A DNA stretch of 64,000 bases from Scytalidium lignicola. Taxonomy: Eukaryota > Ascomycota > Leotiomycetes. Below are positions 23,465 to 35,614 of the stretch, piece by piece. Each line of letters opens with the position of its first letter. Position 1 is the first letter of the stretch. The stretch lies in assembly GCA_002812745.2 (NCBI GenBank), contig NCSJ02000065.1, forward strand, positions 1 to 64,000, in the 5' to 3' direction. The notes beneath the pieces are model-generated. The model was not told the origin of the DNA, made no database searches, and saw only the letters and a list, made by a program, of their open reading frames with translations. The translations under genes and the position numbers were made by a program.

Positions 23465-26400
23465 TCACAGCTCATCATGAGACTTTTCAGGTGACTCTGC
23501 TGATTCTGTTGGAACTGCTTCGTCCTGTGATTTAGCCCCTTCCTTTCCTGATTCCGCAGCTTTATGCGCATCAAAGGCCTTCCTGATCTGTTCCTCAATA
23601 TCACCTTCCCCATCAATATTGATGAAACGTGGATCATTAGGATCGATAGATTGCTCAGCATCTTTAGCTGAGGCAGTCTTCGACTTCCCTCCCTTCTTCG
23701 TCTTAGATTTTGTCGATTTCTTCTCGCTTCCCTTGTCCTTCTTTGGAGGTTTAGTATTCGTGTATGGCTTTCGCATACTCTTCATAAGAATCTCTACACC
23801 TATATCTTCAAGCTCTTTTGTTCTTGCTGCCAGATCTTTCACAAGAATAACAGGATCTGCATTAAGTGGGAGATTCTCTTGCTCAGGGAGTTTTTCCTCT
23901 AGCCACTTCATAGTAGCATCATATAACTCAATAGCCTTCGTGATATCATCCATTGTATAAATAGGTATGGGTGCTGACTCCTCCCCAGCAGGTGCTGTCG
24001 TTGTGGCTGTCGGATCCTCATCTTCAAGACCTTCAAATTCCTTTGTTGATTCTGGCGATGCTGAAGATGAAGTAGTTACAGTGGAAGAGGCCTGCTTGGC
24101 TTCCCAGGATGAGCTCCGCTCCTCGAATCTCGCAATCTCGGACTTAATACCTTCGATAAATCCTTTTGTTTGGTTTAAGGTCTTATGTATGTTTTCGATA
24201 GCCTTTGGTCTCTCAGCAGCTTCCGCTTTTCTCTTCTCGATAGGATTGACGATATCCTTCATTTCCTTGAGACGTGATTTCAACTCCTCACGACTGGCAT
24301 CGTGCCCACCAGAGTAGATCCAATCACTTGCTGCCTTAGATTTAGCTTCTAGTTCGGCTTTCTCTGCATCCGTAGCAGCTGCAACAAACCCATCATTATC
24401 GAGAAGGTCTCTGACTCTATACGTGAAGCCCTCTAATAGATTCAACGCTTCTTCACGCAGACGCCGAGATCTATCTGAGTCATCAAATGCTGATAGGCGC
24501 CCCTTCATTCGCACAATTTCTTCCGGAGGCAGTTGAGGATAGCCCTTAATCTCAGTTGTATATGCAATATTGATCACTTCAAGGCGTTTCGACGGCTTTG
24601 ACTTGGAGTCCTTAGCATCCTTAGTTGAGGCTGAGGCTGAGGCAGAGGCCGACTCTGAAGCCGAAGTCGTAGAGGAGCTGGTAGTTTTTGATTCGCTTGT
24701 TGACTCTTTAATATTTTCGGCTTCTTCTGATTCTTCGAGTGGTGCCTGGTCCTTCTTTCCAAAACCAAATAATCCTTTGACAGTATCAGCCATAGTTGCT
24801 TTCTCATCAACTTCGCACTCTACAGAAAGTTTTGTAATCTCAGGCTGGCCATCCACACGACTAAGCTGAGTGCTTATTCTTAAGTTGATGTCACTATCTG
24901 CACATTCAAACTTCTCTTTGAGGTGAGCTACAGAAGCTGTAAGATTTGTCGTTGTCACAGAAAACGTTTCCTTCTCCTCGGATCCCGGCGAGACATTCTC
25001 GGATGACGGCACCTGTTGGTAGAATGCGATAGTAAAGTCTTCTTGATTCTTGAACGAAAATTGCTTTTCGGCTGCGAGTAAAGAAGTGGGTTGCCAGAAC
25101 CGTTGATGTTGTGGCTTTCCATTGGTATTGATCCATTTAATACCCGCTGCATACTCGGCTGCTTCATATGGTCGGATTTCCTTCACCTTAAAGCTTGGGC
25201 TCAAAGTAGCCCCTCTGAATCCGGCACCAAAAGCCGCGGCTTCGTCCGAATTGACGTTGCTTCGAAGTTTGTCTGGACCACCCAACAGTTTTTCAAGTTC
25301 CTTTTGAACAAATGGGGTGCGGTTTGCACCCCCGTGGAGAATAATGGAGTCGATTTCAGAAATGGACATGCCTGCCATATCTAACGCCTTCTGAATGGGA
25401 CCGGCAACCCTGGCAGCGTGAGACTCTGCCAGTTTCTCAAATCCATCCCGAGTGATTCTGTACCGGAAGTCAATATCTTCATATAGACCTTCGAAACTGG
25501 CCTGGGTATTGGCATTAGCACTTAGAACCTGTCGCAGTCGTTCAGCTTCTTTCCATAACTTGGCAATGGCGCGACCATGGCCTTTGACAGCCTCTACAGA
25601 AGGAGATACACTCTTTGCGGCCGGAGATGCCACAAATTGAGCTATGATATCATCGACAATAACTGCATTTAGAGAATCACCTCCCAGAGTTCGGTCCCAC
25701 CCACTCCCCAGAACCTGAACCTCTTGGATAGTTTTGTTGAATTTTCCAACATCCTTGACATTACGAGCCTGGAACCTCAAAATTGTTGCCTTTGTTGATC
25801 CAGCCCCCATGTCAAAAACCATATGGTATTCAGGCTTTTCGCCTTTACTGACGCTTGGGAAAGTTCGAGTTGTGGCATAGTTCAGACCAACCGCTAATCC
25901 ATCGCTGATCATTTCGAGAACCTGAAGACCAGCCAATTGGGCTGCTAATTCAACAGCCTTCTTTTCTTCCGTTGTATAGAATGGTGGAATCGTTATAACT
26001 ACACTCTTCACACTGCTACCCTTCCCAGCCAATTCTTCTGCGTTCTTTTGGATGCTCTGAAGCTCCATAGCAAGAATCTCTTCCACTGTCCATGCTGCCT
26101 CATCCACTGCAAAAGCCTTGCTCTTGAACGCAGCTGTGCCTCGTATCGTCTCTGTTTCCAATTGTAAAGCGGGATGTCTCGAAGAATATTCTGTAACCAA
26201 CGAATTATCCGCCGGAAGACCGAGGAGGGTTTTTAAGTTTGGATAAACATCTCCAGGAAATCTTGCGGATAATGACATAGCATCAGAACCATAGACTCTT
26301 TCTGGAAATTTTCCGATTTGTGGGTTCTTATATGGCTTGAAAGATACGGCCGAGGCCTCCTTCCGTCGTGAGTCTTTAGTGAGGACGATCTCGAGGGGGA

Positions 26401-26563
26401 TTCCCGGTTTGACTAAAGTAGCTTTTATATATTCTGTACCAAAATCAACCCCCAACACTGCTGACGCAGCCAGTGCAGTCGAGCTGAAGAGGTAGAATAG
26501 ACATATTGCAAGTATAGGCGAAGAGAATATGCTGCGCAAATTGCGCGGAGTTGAAGTGCCCAT
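23465..26563 (-). CDS. ER-lumen Hsp70-family chaperone, Lhs1/Hyou1 (Grp170) type
   Basis: Large Hsp70-related chaperone of the ER lumen. The family acts as nucleotide-exchange factor for BiP/Kar2 and helps translocation and folding. A single exon encodes 1032 residues from the ATG at 26563; the open frame extends four codons to a TTG, which is not used here. A signal peptide (about 1-34) ends at SSTALAAS, followed by the nucleotide-binding domain (VLGVDFGTEYIKATLV, then VFDMGAGSTKATILR and SIILHGGANRTPFVQ). The substrate domain contains a Ser/Ala/Lys-rich low-complexity insert around residues 590-660. The C-terminal helices end in a Lys-rich stretch, and the final residues HDEL are the ER retention signal. 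Divergent from the GNAT gene. Confidence 0.93.
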   Translation of the reverse strand: MGTSTPRNLRSIFSSPILAICLFYLFSSTALAASAVLGVDFGTEYIKATLVKPGIPLEIVLTKDSRRKEASAVSFKPYKNPQIGKFPERVYGSDAMSLSARFPGDVYPNLKTLLGLPADNSLVTEYSSRHPALQLETETIRGTAAFKSKAFAVDEAAWTVEEILAMELQSIQKNAEELAGKGSSVKSVVITIPPFYTTEEKKAVELAAQLAGLQVLEMISDGLAVGLNYATTRTFPSVSKGEKPEYHMVFDMGAGSTKATILRFQARNVKDVGKFNKTIQEVQVLGSGWDRTLGGDSLNAVIVDDIIAQFVASPAAKSVSPSVEAVKGHGRAIAKLWKEAERLRQVLSANANTQASFEGLYEDIDFRYRITRDGFEKLAESHAARVAGPIQKALDMAGMSISEIDSIILHGGANRTPFVQKELEKLLGGPDKLRSNVNSDEAAAFGAGFRGATLSPSFKVKEIRPYEAAEYAAGIKWINTNGKPQHQRFWQPTSLLAAEKQFSFKNQEDFTIAFYQQVPSSENVSPGSEEKETFSVTTTNLTASVAHLKEKFECADSDINLRISTQLSRVDGQPEITKLSVECEVDEKATMADTVKGLFGFGKKDQAPLEESEEAENIKESTSESKTTSSSTTSASESASASASASTKDAKDSKSKPSKRLEVINIAYTTEIKGYPQLPPEEIVRMKGRLSAFDDSDRSRRLREEALNLLEGFTYRVRDLLDNDGFVAAATDAEKAELEAKSKAASDWIYSGGHDASREELKSRLKEMKDIVNPIEKRKAEAAERPKAIENIHKTLNQTKGFIEGIKSEIARFEERSSSWEAKQASSTVTTSSSASPESTKEFEGLEDEDPTATTTAPAGEESAPIPIYTMDDITKAIELYDATMKWLEEKLPEQENLPLNADPVILVKDLAARTKELEDIGVEILMKSMRKPYTNTKPPKKDKGSEKKSTKSKTKKGGKSKTASAKDAEQSIDPNDPRFINIDGEGDIEEQIRKAFDAHKAAESGKEGAKSQDEAVPTESAESPEKSHDEL

Positions 26564-27298
26564 TTTGAAGAACAAAACTTGACAAGACTGCTAATGAGTG
26601 GAGCAGTCCAATCCCAGGGAATAATAAAATATATATGTGACTCCCAAGATGTCACGGCGAATCTGTCCACAAGTCAGTCATTGAAGAGGTTGCTATATAA
26701 AGCTACCCTGGTCAGGAACAAAAGGACACCGTAGTCGGTGACGGGATTTTATCATTTAAACTGCCGTTTTGGCCTGAGGCGCCACGCTATGTCATCGCTG
26801 CCCCTCACTGAGTTCATATCTCCAACGGTTTTGCCACGCCGCATAAAATATTGACTTTGCGGTAGAATCGATTCTGTAGGCTACCCATTAGAAATATTAT
26901 TCTGAGAAGTCTATATATTGCCACACTATTACATCGTTTACCCGAGCGTGTAGCATAGTCGACTCTAGGCTCTGTTGAATAACAAGAGTCAGCCTCTTTG
27001 GTTGCGAAATAAGCTAGAGATGGAAATTCACAACACTTCGTTTCGCCTTTTTTCTTTCTTTCCCTCTTGACTTTCGCCCTTTCTTTTTACATCTCTTATA
27101 CTCTTTCGACTTGTAATAGGTGTCAGTCTCTAATGACAAGGAAAGAATAAGTTCTATATTTACCTATAGAAAGAATCGACATTGTCATTGAGAACTGCCC
27201 CTCATTGACACATCAAAACGCACTATTGCTTCTAATCAACAACAAATTAAGACCGCAAGAGTCTCTAGAAAACACGGTAGCATCCAATCCAAGATACC
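26564..27298. promoter_or_regulatory. divergent promoter of Lhs1-like and GNAT genes
   Basis: A 735-bp shared upstream region. Two CCACG cores lie at 26782-26786 and 26834-26838, which could belong to ER-stress elements of the chaperone gene. CT-rich tracts lie near 27040-27110 before the GNAT gene. Assignment of sites is inferential. Confidence 0.4.
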
Positions 27299-28096
27299 AT
27301 GGCCGCAACACCATTCATCAGCTTGTTGACCCCACCAGGGGCACAGCTTGACGCATATGATCCAAAACTTCCAGCAGACCAACAAGCTCAGTCCATCCCT
27401 AGAACATTCGTGGATGCCATGATGATCAGACAAGAAGTTTTCGTCAGAGAGCAAAACATCCCCTTAGCAAACGAATATGATGCCGATGACCCACGATCAT
27501 GTCACTGGGTCGTCTACGCCTCTATCAATGAGAAGATAGAGACGGACGAGGTGGACGAGAATGGCAACAAGAAACGTCAAAGCGTGACTAGGACCCAGCC
27601 TATAGGCACAATCCGGCTTGTCCCATTTCCTCATCCGCCACATCCTGAACCTGGATCTTCATATGCTGCCGATGCTTTAGAAACAGCTGGTCCAGAGGGT
27701 CCTAGTGGTCCTCCGCCTTACATTATCGATCGAGCTACTACCTATCATGATGGAAGGGAACCATATATCAAGCTGGGTCGGCTTGCGGTGCTTAAAGAGT
27801 TCCGAGGGACTGGACTAGCAAAACTACTAGTATCCACGGCAATTACTTGGGCTCAGCAGAATCCAACTTTCTTCAATCCCTCTGTCGGGAAGTGGGGGAT
27901 GGAAAATCTAAATGCGGTGTCTACATCACAGATACCAGTATGGAGGGGCCTGTTTTGCGTTCATGCCCAGGAGCAGGTTACTAAAGTTTGGGAGAAGTGG
28001 GGGTTTAAACTTGACGAGGGAATGGGTACTTGGATTGAGGAGGGGATAAAGCATTATGGGATGTTTAAACGGATACAAGTTGAGCTTAACGATTAG
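27299..28096 (+). CDS. GNAT-family N-acetyltransferase
   Basis: Predicted acetyl-CoA-dependent acyltransferase; the substrate is unknown. A single exon encodes 265 residues. The GNAT fold is recognisable: an N-terminal helix with MMIRQEVFVREQNIPLANEYD, a strand GTIRLVPFP, then IKLGRLAVLKEFRGTGLAKLL containing the acetyl-CoA loop (R-x-x-G-x-G/A type, here RGTGLA), and a C-terminal WEKWGFKLDEGMGTW block. The N-terminal EVFVREQ(N/K)IP motif is common in ElaA/YjcF-like acetyltransferases. A Pro-rich insert sits around residues 105-145. The gene is intronless. Confidence 0.85.
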   Translation: MAATPFISLLTPPGAQLDAYDPKLPADQQAQSIPRTFVDAMMIRQEVFVREQNIPLANEYDADDPRSCHWVVYASINEKIETDEVDENGNKKRQSVTRTQPIGTIRLVPFPHPPHPEPGSSYAADALETAGPEGPSGPPPYIIDRATTYHDGREPYIKLGRLAVLKEFRGTGLAKLLVSTAITWAQQNPTFFNPSVGKWGMENLNAVSTSQIPVWRGLFCVHAQEQVTKVWEKWGFKLDEGMGTWIEEGIKHYGMFKRIQVELND

Positions 28097-28318
28097 TTGG
28101 GAAATTGACGGTGGATGCATTTCAGGGAGATATGATTTATCATAAGTAATAATGGGGGGATAGATTGGTTAAGCATATTTANTTTTTTAGCTGGATCCTA
28201 ATAATACAAAATTATTCAATAACTATCCTAGCTGTCTTCATTCCTCGTGACATTAATAGACCATAATTCATAAGCTCGTCGAAAATTCAAAAGTATCCAT
28301 CTGTATGTATTACCTGCA

Positions 28319-30249
28319 TCACATATTGAAAATAAGCGATAGCTTGCCATCCCACCAAGGGTCCTCCTTACACCCTCGAAAATCTTTCAACGCCTGAATA
28401 ACATCTAGAAATTCTATATATCCAACTCTAGATGCTGCAGCTCCATCATTGCCAGTAAAACTCAATTTCCTTGTCTCGGATAACGGTAAACTCTGACCAG
28501 AATTCATACGGGATAGTGTAGGGGTTCTCGGAGACGACGGCTGTTCGCCCTCAAAGAAACTGAAGTCACTTGATGACTGGGCCATAAACTCATCTGCATC
28601 TGGATCTTCGGACACAGATGGTCCGCTTGGTGATTGAGCACCATCTGCAGCCTCGAACTCTAGTCGTAATTGCCTTAATCCAGTAAGAAGTCTCGGGCTG
28701 CGATGATGAGTGCAAGCGGCTCTGGCTCTGGCTATTTTCTTCTCCTGGATTGCGCAGGCTTTGATGAACCCGATAAGCTTCTCAATGAGAACTCCCGTCG
28801 ATTTTCGAGGAACGTCAACGAGAGTTAGAATTCTGAGAGAGGGCATCATGTCTGGTAAAAATGGGTTCCAATCATCTTGGTCCTGCTGTGACCGTAATTC
28901 TTCTTCTTTAGCTAAGAAACCCGGATCTGTGATGACACTGCCAGCCCTCCTTGCTGAACGGATTTGAGTCACAATGGAGTGATGAATACGGAGTATTTCT
29001 AATCGACGAGCCCGACTTCTTTGGATGATGTCCACGAATTTTGGTTGGCCATAGACATTCTTCAGATAGGGGTCATGGGGAGAGGATATGTTTGTTCGAA
29101 CTAATCCTGTATCCAGAACCTGCAATCGATTCATACGGAGGACGAAATTCGAGATACCTTGACTGGTAAGCTTGTTGCCAGATAGATATAGGTTTGTCAA
29201 TCCAGTGACTGCAAAGTAATCTTCCCTGTGATGCCAGCTTCCTGCGCTTGAATTTGAAAGATTTCTATCCCGGAGATATATCAGAGACCCATCAATATCA
29301 TCTGATCTCAAGCGAACATAACCATTTGGATCTCTACTCGAATTTTCGATCTGAATGTGGTGTTCACTATATCCGGGTACCTCTTCATAATACATAGCGT
29401 CACTTACACCCGTAGAATCCTGATCTGTATGTGAAATTGACGACGAATCCGACGGTAGACAACAAGACAAAAGAAGTTCCTCAAGAAATGCATCAGTAAG
29501 AAGGTTATCACGGACGTCAAGACTCCACAGGTTTTTGTTTAGCCCAAGTCTATTGATGACGAGAGACATTAGACGATCCGTGAGTTGAAGTCGGCGAATC
29601 TTCAACACTCGGAGATTGGGGAGTGAGCATGAGGCATCTCTCAGCCAACCCGCAGGACGTAATGTGCCAGACATATCTAAAAACACTAGAGATTCCAGGC
29701 TTGGGCCAACTGACGTAAAATCGAAGGCACAATTATTAGCTCCCAGCAGAAGTGCATTAGAAATCAACGATGTCGACGAAGAAAATCCATCGAGTCCTTC
29801 CGTGATGATAAATTTGACATTCGGGAAGAATCTGATGGCCCTCGATAGTAACCTCCCCTTAATCTCGGGTGCAAAAGAATGAAAGTCATAAAGATCTTCC
29901 ACACCAGAACCTCTAGCTTTGAGACTTCGAAAATCCAACGTGGTTACTAAATCACGGTTTGAATTTCGGATATTTTCTGCTTTAGCTAGAAATAGATATA
30001 TCCTGCCTTATAACTAGTTAGTAGAGTGTATTTAGGCAAGTGAGAGGGCAAGTAAGTAAGCTCACGATATTTCTGCCTCCCAAGTGACATAACATTGATT
30101 GGATCTGCCCAGAGTACTGGAAAGAAAATCTCCTTGAATTTTCTTGACACAGCACAACACCTAGCGAGAGACGTCGGATCGATCCATTCAGTAATCAAAG
30201 TAAAGATCTCAGGATTACGAGTTGCATCTTCATACGATGGTAGCTCCAT
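28319..30249 (-). CDS. F-box-like leucine-rich-repeat protein
   Basis: Probable substrate-receptor-type protein. Two exons (30249-30066, 30006-28319) give about 623 residues. The first exon is an F-box-like helix bundle (IFTLITEWIDPTSLARCCAVSRKFKEIFF). Exon 2 carries irregular leucine-rich repeats (LESLVFLDMSGTLRP, LRVLKIRRLQLTDRL, LWSLDVRDNLLTDAFL, LTNLYLSGNKLTSQG). The splice chosen (GTGAGC donor, CTAAC branch, TATAAG acceptor, 59 bp) is the one that keeps the frame; the nearby GGCAG acceptor does not. A Ser-rich acidic region precedes the C-terminus (WWDGKLSLIFNM). The target is unknown. Confidence 0.75.
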
Positions 30250-32002
30250 ACTAACGATAGTTCATCTGGCTTGTAAGTATTAAGTTGTTGAAACAGTATC
30301 TTGGTATCAAATATGTATCAAAGTGCAAATCATCAGATAAAATATAACACAGAAGTGGTTGTCTAAGTTGTAGTTTTAACTAAGAACAGCCCATAGCCAG
30401 CAGGCCGAGAAAGTAAAAGATGAAAGCATATATGATTTAGACTTGTACTCTTAAGATCTGTGTCAGTGTCTTTTATGCTTTGAATCATTTCATTGAACTC
30501 ACTTAAAGGTTAGCCGTTACTACAGGTTTTGGGGTTCGCAGCAAACCCCGCAACTCTATCCATGAGGCTTGTACTCTATAGAGGATCTTCCTGTATTTCT
30601 AGCAATCAAATCTGATATTCAATACAAAAGTGTCAATCTGATAATGGCTAGAACATGAACAGTAATCCAAGAACAGAGAAATAGCAAATGTTACACTTCA
30701 AGGCTGGGGAAGATGCTAGGTCATGAGAACAGCTGCGGTACCGTATTTTCACGTGACGTACTGTACGACTGGGATGTCTGCTCCCCTGCTGCTATCCTTA
30801 ATGCCGCTTTTACCCTTGATGAGTTGATATTCTAGAGCATCTACTGTACCAAATGACTTTTTTTGAGGCACCTTACACTCAAAACAGATCACCATTTCTT
30901 GTCACACAATATATTGTGAAACGATGGAATTGGTCGTAAAGTATGTCTCATCTACTGTAGCTCAGCGTAGATATGCTTCTGCCAAGCCTGGCTTCAAACA
31001 GGACACGTGCCATTTTTTTCAGTGCAAAATGTATTTTGCATAATAGTCTTGCACTCATATTTCCGACCATTTTGTCGTCTAATATCTACCTGATTGGTAA
31101 TTACGGAGCAGGTCTTCTTCTCGGAGGTGCCGTAGACCTAATTATCCCTTGTCATGGAAGAAGTGAACCGTCAGAAGCAAGCCACACCTTCCTCAATCTC
31201 CAGGAAAAGTAATAAAAAAAAGGAAGAGAAGTGGGACTTTGAAGGTTGAAATCAGCTAGCCGCTGCAACACTCCTTCGGATCTCATTCTAGTTTTAGCCT
31301 CCCCATGACGGATGACAACAACCCCTTACCCCGTTACTTAACCATCATGCAAGCTTAACAACCTTATCGAGAGGCGGGCATCGAAAACGTGCAGAGATTA
31401 CCGTGCTTCCTGACTGGGGTGCGGACTATGAGGGAAGGTTCTAACGACATCTCTGTCCGGAACGGGCGATCTCTTGGTTTCGGATACTGAGCATCCGGCT
31501 TGACAACCCCTCAACGGGCCTACTGGCCTGTATCAAGAATCACGGAATGCAGGATTACCGGTATCCTTAGTCATCTATGGAAGGTATGCCATTGGAACAG
31601 AGGCGCGCATTGATTCCATAATATGCAGCAGGAGCCCTTATTACGGGGGTCTTGGTATGTGTCGTGCTACCATGATTAGAGTATCCGGCAAGGCTTTCTA
31701 GCAAAACTTGGAATGTTCAATGTATGCCGTGTTACAGAAGGACAACATCGCTCAAGGATGTATACAGTAGAGAGAATCTAGCGCTAAGATGAGCCTTTTG
31801 TGGTCGTGTCTCCGTGATACGTTACGTTGAGCTGTAGGCATGGAGTGCTCCCTGCATATCGCAAATGCCAACTTTTAGATAAAAGCAGTCTCATCGAACA
31901 TGTGCAAAAGCAAACCGCCTCCTCAATCTCGCCTTCCCGTGGATCGTAGGGCAGGCCAATGTGTTAATATCTCCTCACAACAATCGAATGCGATAATCAA
32001 CC
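30250..32002. other. intergenic
   Basis: About 1.75 kb without a supportable gene. It includes a small hairpin (GGGGTT/AACCCC, 30531-30549) and four TACTGTA/TACAGTA motifs near 30760, 30842, 30953 and 31765. The right end is the P450 promoter. Confidence 0.5.
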
Positions 32003-33760
32003 ATGGACCACCTTGAAACCTTAGGATATCTGCCCTTACTGGGATTGGCAACACTGACCTTTCTTACCTTCATAGCGTGCCAAAAAAATCTTCCAACAGT
32101 TCCCAAAGGACTACCTTGGCATGGGCTACAGAAGGGGTTATTCGGACGTCTGCGAATGCGACTCGCAGCTATGACATGCGGTCCGGCTGAGGTGACAGAG
32201 AGTTATTTGAAGGTGAGAATGAGAAGAGTGCTCCCCCTTTTACCTTAGTATATATATATAGTCCAAGGGTTGATCTAGTCTATTGCAGTATTCCAAGAAG
32301 GATGAGGCTTTTGTATTCCCGGGAGTGCAGGATGAGTTTGTGGTCCTACCGAATTCGAGCCTCAAATGGATTACCAACCAGTCTGATAATGTACTAAGTG
32401 CCTCTGCATCGCAGGCGAAGAACCTGGAGGCAGACTGGACAATATGGGGCAATGAGACGCTAAATAAAGAGCGTATAGTGCATCAAGCTCTTGTGGTTAG
32501 GGATCTGACCAGATCTATTGGTTATCTTGTACCCCAGGTCATGGAGGAGATTGGGGTGGCTTTCGACGAGTTCTGGGGAATGGACACGGAGAATTGGACA
32601 GAGGTCAACGTGTTCGAGACGACTAAGAAAGTCGTAGCAAGATCTGTGAATCGCACTTTTGTTGGATTCCCACTATGTAAGTGCCTTGCCCGTGCTTTGT
32701 TGGATTTTCTAGTCGAGTACTGACCCTATCAGGTCGGAATGACGAATATCTATATTATGCGGGTCAATTTGCTTCACAAGTCCCTCTGACAGCGGCGCTG
32801 ATCAAACTTGTGCCGAACTTTCTTCGATCAATAGTCCCATACGCACTTATACTTCCACTCAAGTATCAGTTCTATCGATGCCGCCGCTTTCTTCTCCCCT
32901 TGATCAAGGAACGGAAGGCACAAATAGCGGCGAGAGCCCGAGGAGAAGAAGTGGAGGATGACCCGCGAGACTTCATCACCTGGCTCCTCCGCGATGCCGA
33001 AGAGCAAAACGATGCTGTAGAGGCTAGTCCGCGTAGATTGTGTCAACGACTCATGATCATAAACTTTGCGGCCATCCATACCACGACCTTTGGCGGAACC
33101 AACGGTATTCTCGATGTCTATAGTGCAGATCCGACATTTAGTGCCGCTGAAGGCATCCGAGAAGAGGTCGAGCGTGTGCTAGCTGAAGAGAACGGGGTTT
33201 GGAGCAAGAAAGCGCTGCAGAAGCTGGTGCGAACTGACAGCGCAGTCCGCGAAAGCCTGCGAGTATCAACGTTCATGACTCACGGCGTGGATCGCCTGGT
33301 GCTCCCTAAAGATGGCATCACGCTGGAGAGCGGCATGCACATTCCGCAGGGTGCAACCGTTGGGACTATGGTCTGGCCGGTACATCACGACGAAGCCTAC
33401 TACCCCCGCGCAAGCACCTACGATCCGTTCCGTTTCTCGCGCGATCGTGAAAGAGCTGCGACTGGCTGTCCTGGGAAGGGAGATGAATCCACCAGCACCA
33501 ACAGTAGCACCACGAGCACCAAAGGCCTGGGCGTCACGATTGCCACGACAAACGACCACTTTCTTACCTTCTCACACGGCAAGCATGCTTGTCCGGGCCG
33601 TTTCTTTGCCGCGGCAGAATTGAAGCTGATGTTGGCATATATCGTCACTCATTACGATGTCGAGCCCATTGTCGAGCGGCCGCACAACCAATGGATTGCG
33701 GGCTCAGTGATACCTCCGACCAAAGCAACGATTCGTATCCGCAGGAGGAGGGGGACGTGA
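32003..33760 (+). CDS. cytochrome P450 monooxygenase
   Basis: Membrane-anchored heme-thiolate monooxygenase of the fungal secondary-metabolism/ent-kaurene-oxidase-like group; the substrate is unknown. Three exons (32003-32212, 32289-32676, 32733-33760) encode 541 residues. An N-terminal anchor (LGYLPLLGLATLTFLTFIAC) is followed by a Pro-containing hinge. The I-helix reads NFAAIHTTTF, the ExxR motif is ESLR (within SAVRESLRVS), and a PERF-like FDPFRFSRDRE appears as YDPFRFSRDRE. The heme loop is FSHGKHACPGRFFA, with Cys about 486. Splicing across intron 2 rebuilds the conserved FVGFPLCRND. A TA-dinucleotide run lies in intron 1. All key residues are present, so the enzyme should be functional. 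Confidence 0.92.
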
Positions 33761-34664
33761 AATTTGGATTGTGGAGGGGGTTGGGCGGCGGAAGGATTAA
33801 AGAGGACGAAAAGGGGGCGGGGAAAATTCTTGATTGGCTGGTGGGCTAGGAGTTTTGGGCGAATCAGGATGGCGAATTGCGCGTTATTTATTTGATCATA
33901 TATTTCGAGAAGGCGCTTGACCTGCGTACATGTGCGGATATGTGCATGCGTTGAGGATGCGAATTAATGGTTGGCTGGGCTATATGATAATTTATCAGCG
34001 ACTCGTTGCATTATACCGCACATAAACTTACAGTTTACAGTCTGCTGCTTCTCCTCCTGCTTGTGCTTTGTGCTTGTGCTTCTTGCTTATGCGTCTGCAT
34101 ATGCTTCGCTGCCCAAACGCAGCCGGGCCAGCGAATGCACCCAACTTCCGGCAGCACCAACCAAGCAGAACAGCCCACAAATCACCTCTATCTAGCCAAT
34201 TGCCTAATCAGACCAGACTTCTGCCAGCGAACACACACCTCGAGGCTATCTCCCACGCCAGTTTTGCCCATGGGACGGATGGGAGCACGCTGCAGGCTGA
34301 GTACCAATCAATCCGACGAGGCTGAATAGCTTCATTTTTCGTATGAGATATTGGTAAGAGGTAAATATTTTATATATATATCCACCAGAGTAAATTGCGG
34401 GTCGCTCATGGTGCTGTGGAATGGTCCGTTCTTGTCNTTTTTTTTGTGTGTGTAAATAATCCCCAGAGGTAGGAGGAACAGAACTACTACGCTTTTTCCT
34501 GATTTCTCCTATTGCCCCTGATGATGTCTCTCCTGCCCCTTCCATAGCGAAGGGTGTGTTCCTGTGTTTCTCCCCCCTCTCAGCTTGCCCCCTCCTTGTT
34601 TTTCTGCTACCTGCTTGCTGCTGCTGCTAGTGGTACTTCTTTCGCCTTATATTCTCTCCGCGCA
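33761..34664. other. intergenic
   Basis: No gene seen. The right half is pyrimidine-rich and contains an N at 34437 before a T run. Probably the leader of the next small membrane protein. Confidence 0.45.
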
Positions 34665-35111
34665 ATGCCTGTATTAATATACCCTTCGTCCGATTCGCCT
34701 TCCTCCTCCTCCTTTCTATCAACCCCTATCCGTCAACCTCGTCCCGCTGCTCAGCAGCAACAGCAACAAAATGACCTCACATCCCGTTCTACCATCACTA
34801 CCACTACATCTCCTCCTTCAAATCACAACCAGCATGATGATCAGCATGCCATCCACATCTTTGCAAGGTCATCAACCTCGGTCTCTGGCGCCACTTTGGG
34901 TATCATCATCGGCGTCTCAATCGGAAGCTTGCTCCTCATGGGCGTAGCTTATATCTACTGGCTCCGAGCACGGCAATGGAGGAGGAGGGAAAGGAGGAGA
35001 AGAAAGAGGCGCAAGAGTAAGGAGAGTACAGGATCCGGTGGAGCTGCTGCGGCGGGAGGGGCTGCTCCACCTGCCGATGTGGCCCCCCCAGATGCGCCGG
35101 CAGCCGCATAG
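34665..35111 (+). CDS. small single-pass membrane protein, unknown function
   Basis: About 148 residues from the ATG at 34665 (MPVLIYPSSDSP); a longer frame upstream opens only at GTG. A Ser/Pro/Gln-rich N-terminal half (with a short polyQ) is followed by one membrane helix (GATLGIIIGVSIGSLLLMGV, about residues 84-108). Then comes a very basic Arg/Lys cluster and an Ala/Gly/Pro-rich tail. The layout (Ser/Thr-rich outside, one helix, basic stop-transfer) is like fungal surface-sensor or Mid2-like proteins, but there is no signal peptide or Cys-rich domain. Function unknown. Confidence 0.55.
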   Translation: MPVLIYPSSDSPSSSSFLSTPIRQPRPAAQQQQQQNDLTSRSTITTTTSPPSNHNQHDDQHAIHIFARSSTSVSGATLGIIIGVSIGSLLLMGVAYIYWLRARQWRRRERRRRKRRKSKESTGSGGAAAAGGAAPPADVAPPDAPAAA

Positions 35112-35614
35112 TTTTCAATGCGAGAAAATTATGGATGTTTGGTTCAGGAGAGATGAAAATTGTGCTTGGAATGGGAAAGGGACAATGGAACTTTCTCCCT
35201 TCCTTTTGGATATGGAATTCTAGGCAGAGCGAAGGCGAAAGAAGTGATGGTTATGATTGGTACCACTGGGGAAGGAGTTAATCATTTTTTACTTTTCCAC
35301 TTGGAAGATTTATGGCATGGTAATGGTAGAGAAATGGATGGAGTATTAGGGGAAACAATTGGAACAATTTTAGGCATATACAATTGACGTATATAATATT
35401 TAAAGGGGAAAAGGGTATATAATTGAGCGGGGATATGTTGTTCAATCAAACGCACCACTCCCTAAATATTTCCAACAGAAGTTCCGTGTACAAGTAATGA
35501 TAAAAGACCCCAAAATTAGATGGGTAAATACCTCCGGCTTTTGGATTTAAGCTTCTCGTTCACTACGAGTCCTGCTAATCCTAGGGGTTAGGCGTTCCAA
35601 GGTAATAGTAGTTT
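35112..35614. other. intergenic
   Basis: No gene seen. It contains the 3' ends of the small membrane protein (+) and the MFS transporter (-). Confidence 0.45.

Noticed and set aside
23619..24869. Plus-strand open frames inside the Lhs1-like gene
   Set aside because: Shadows of the minus-strand Ser/Lys/Glu-rich coding region; no start context or domain.
30531..30549. GGGGTT/AACCCC hairpin as a functional RNA
   Set aside because: Only six base pairs and no surrounding structure; too short to support a claim.
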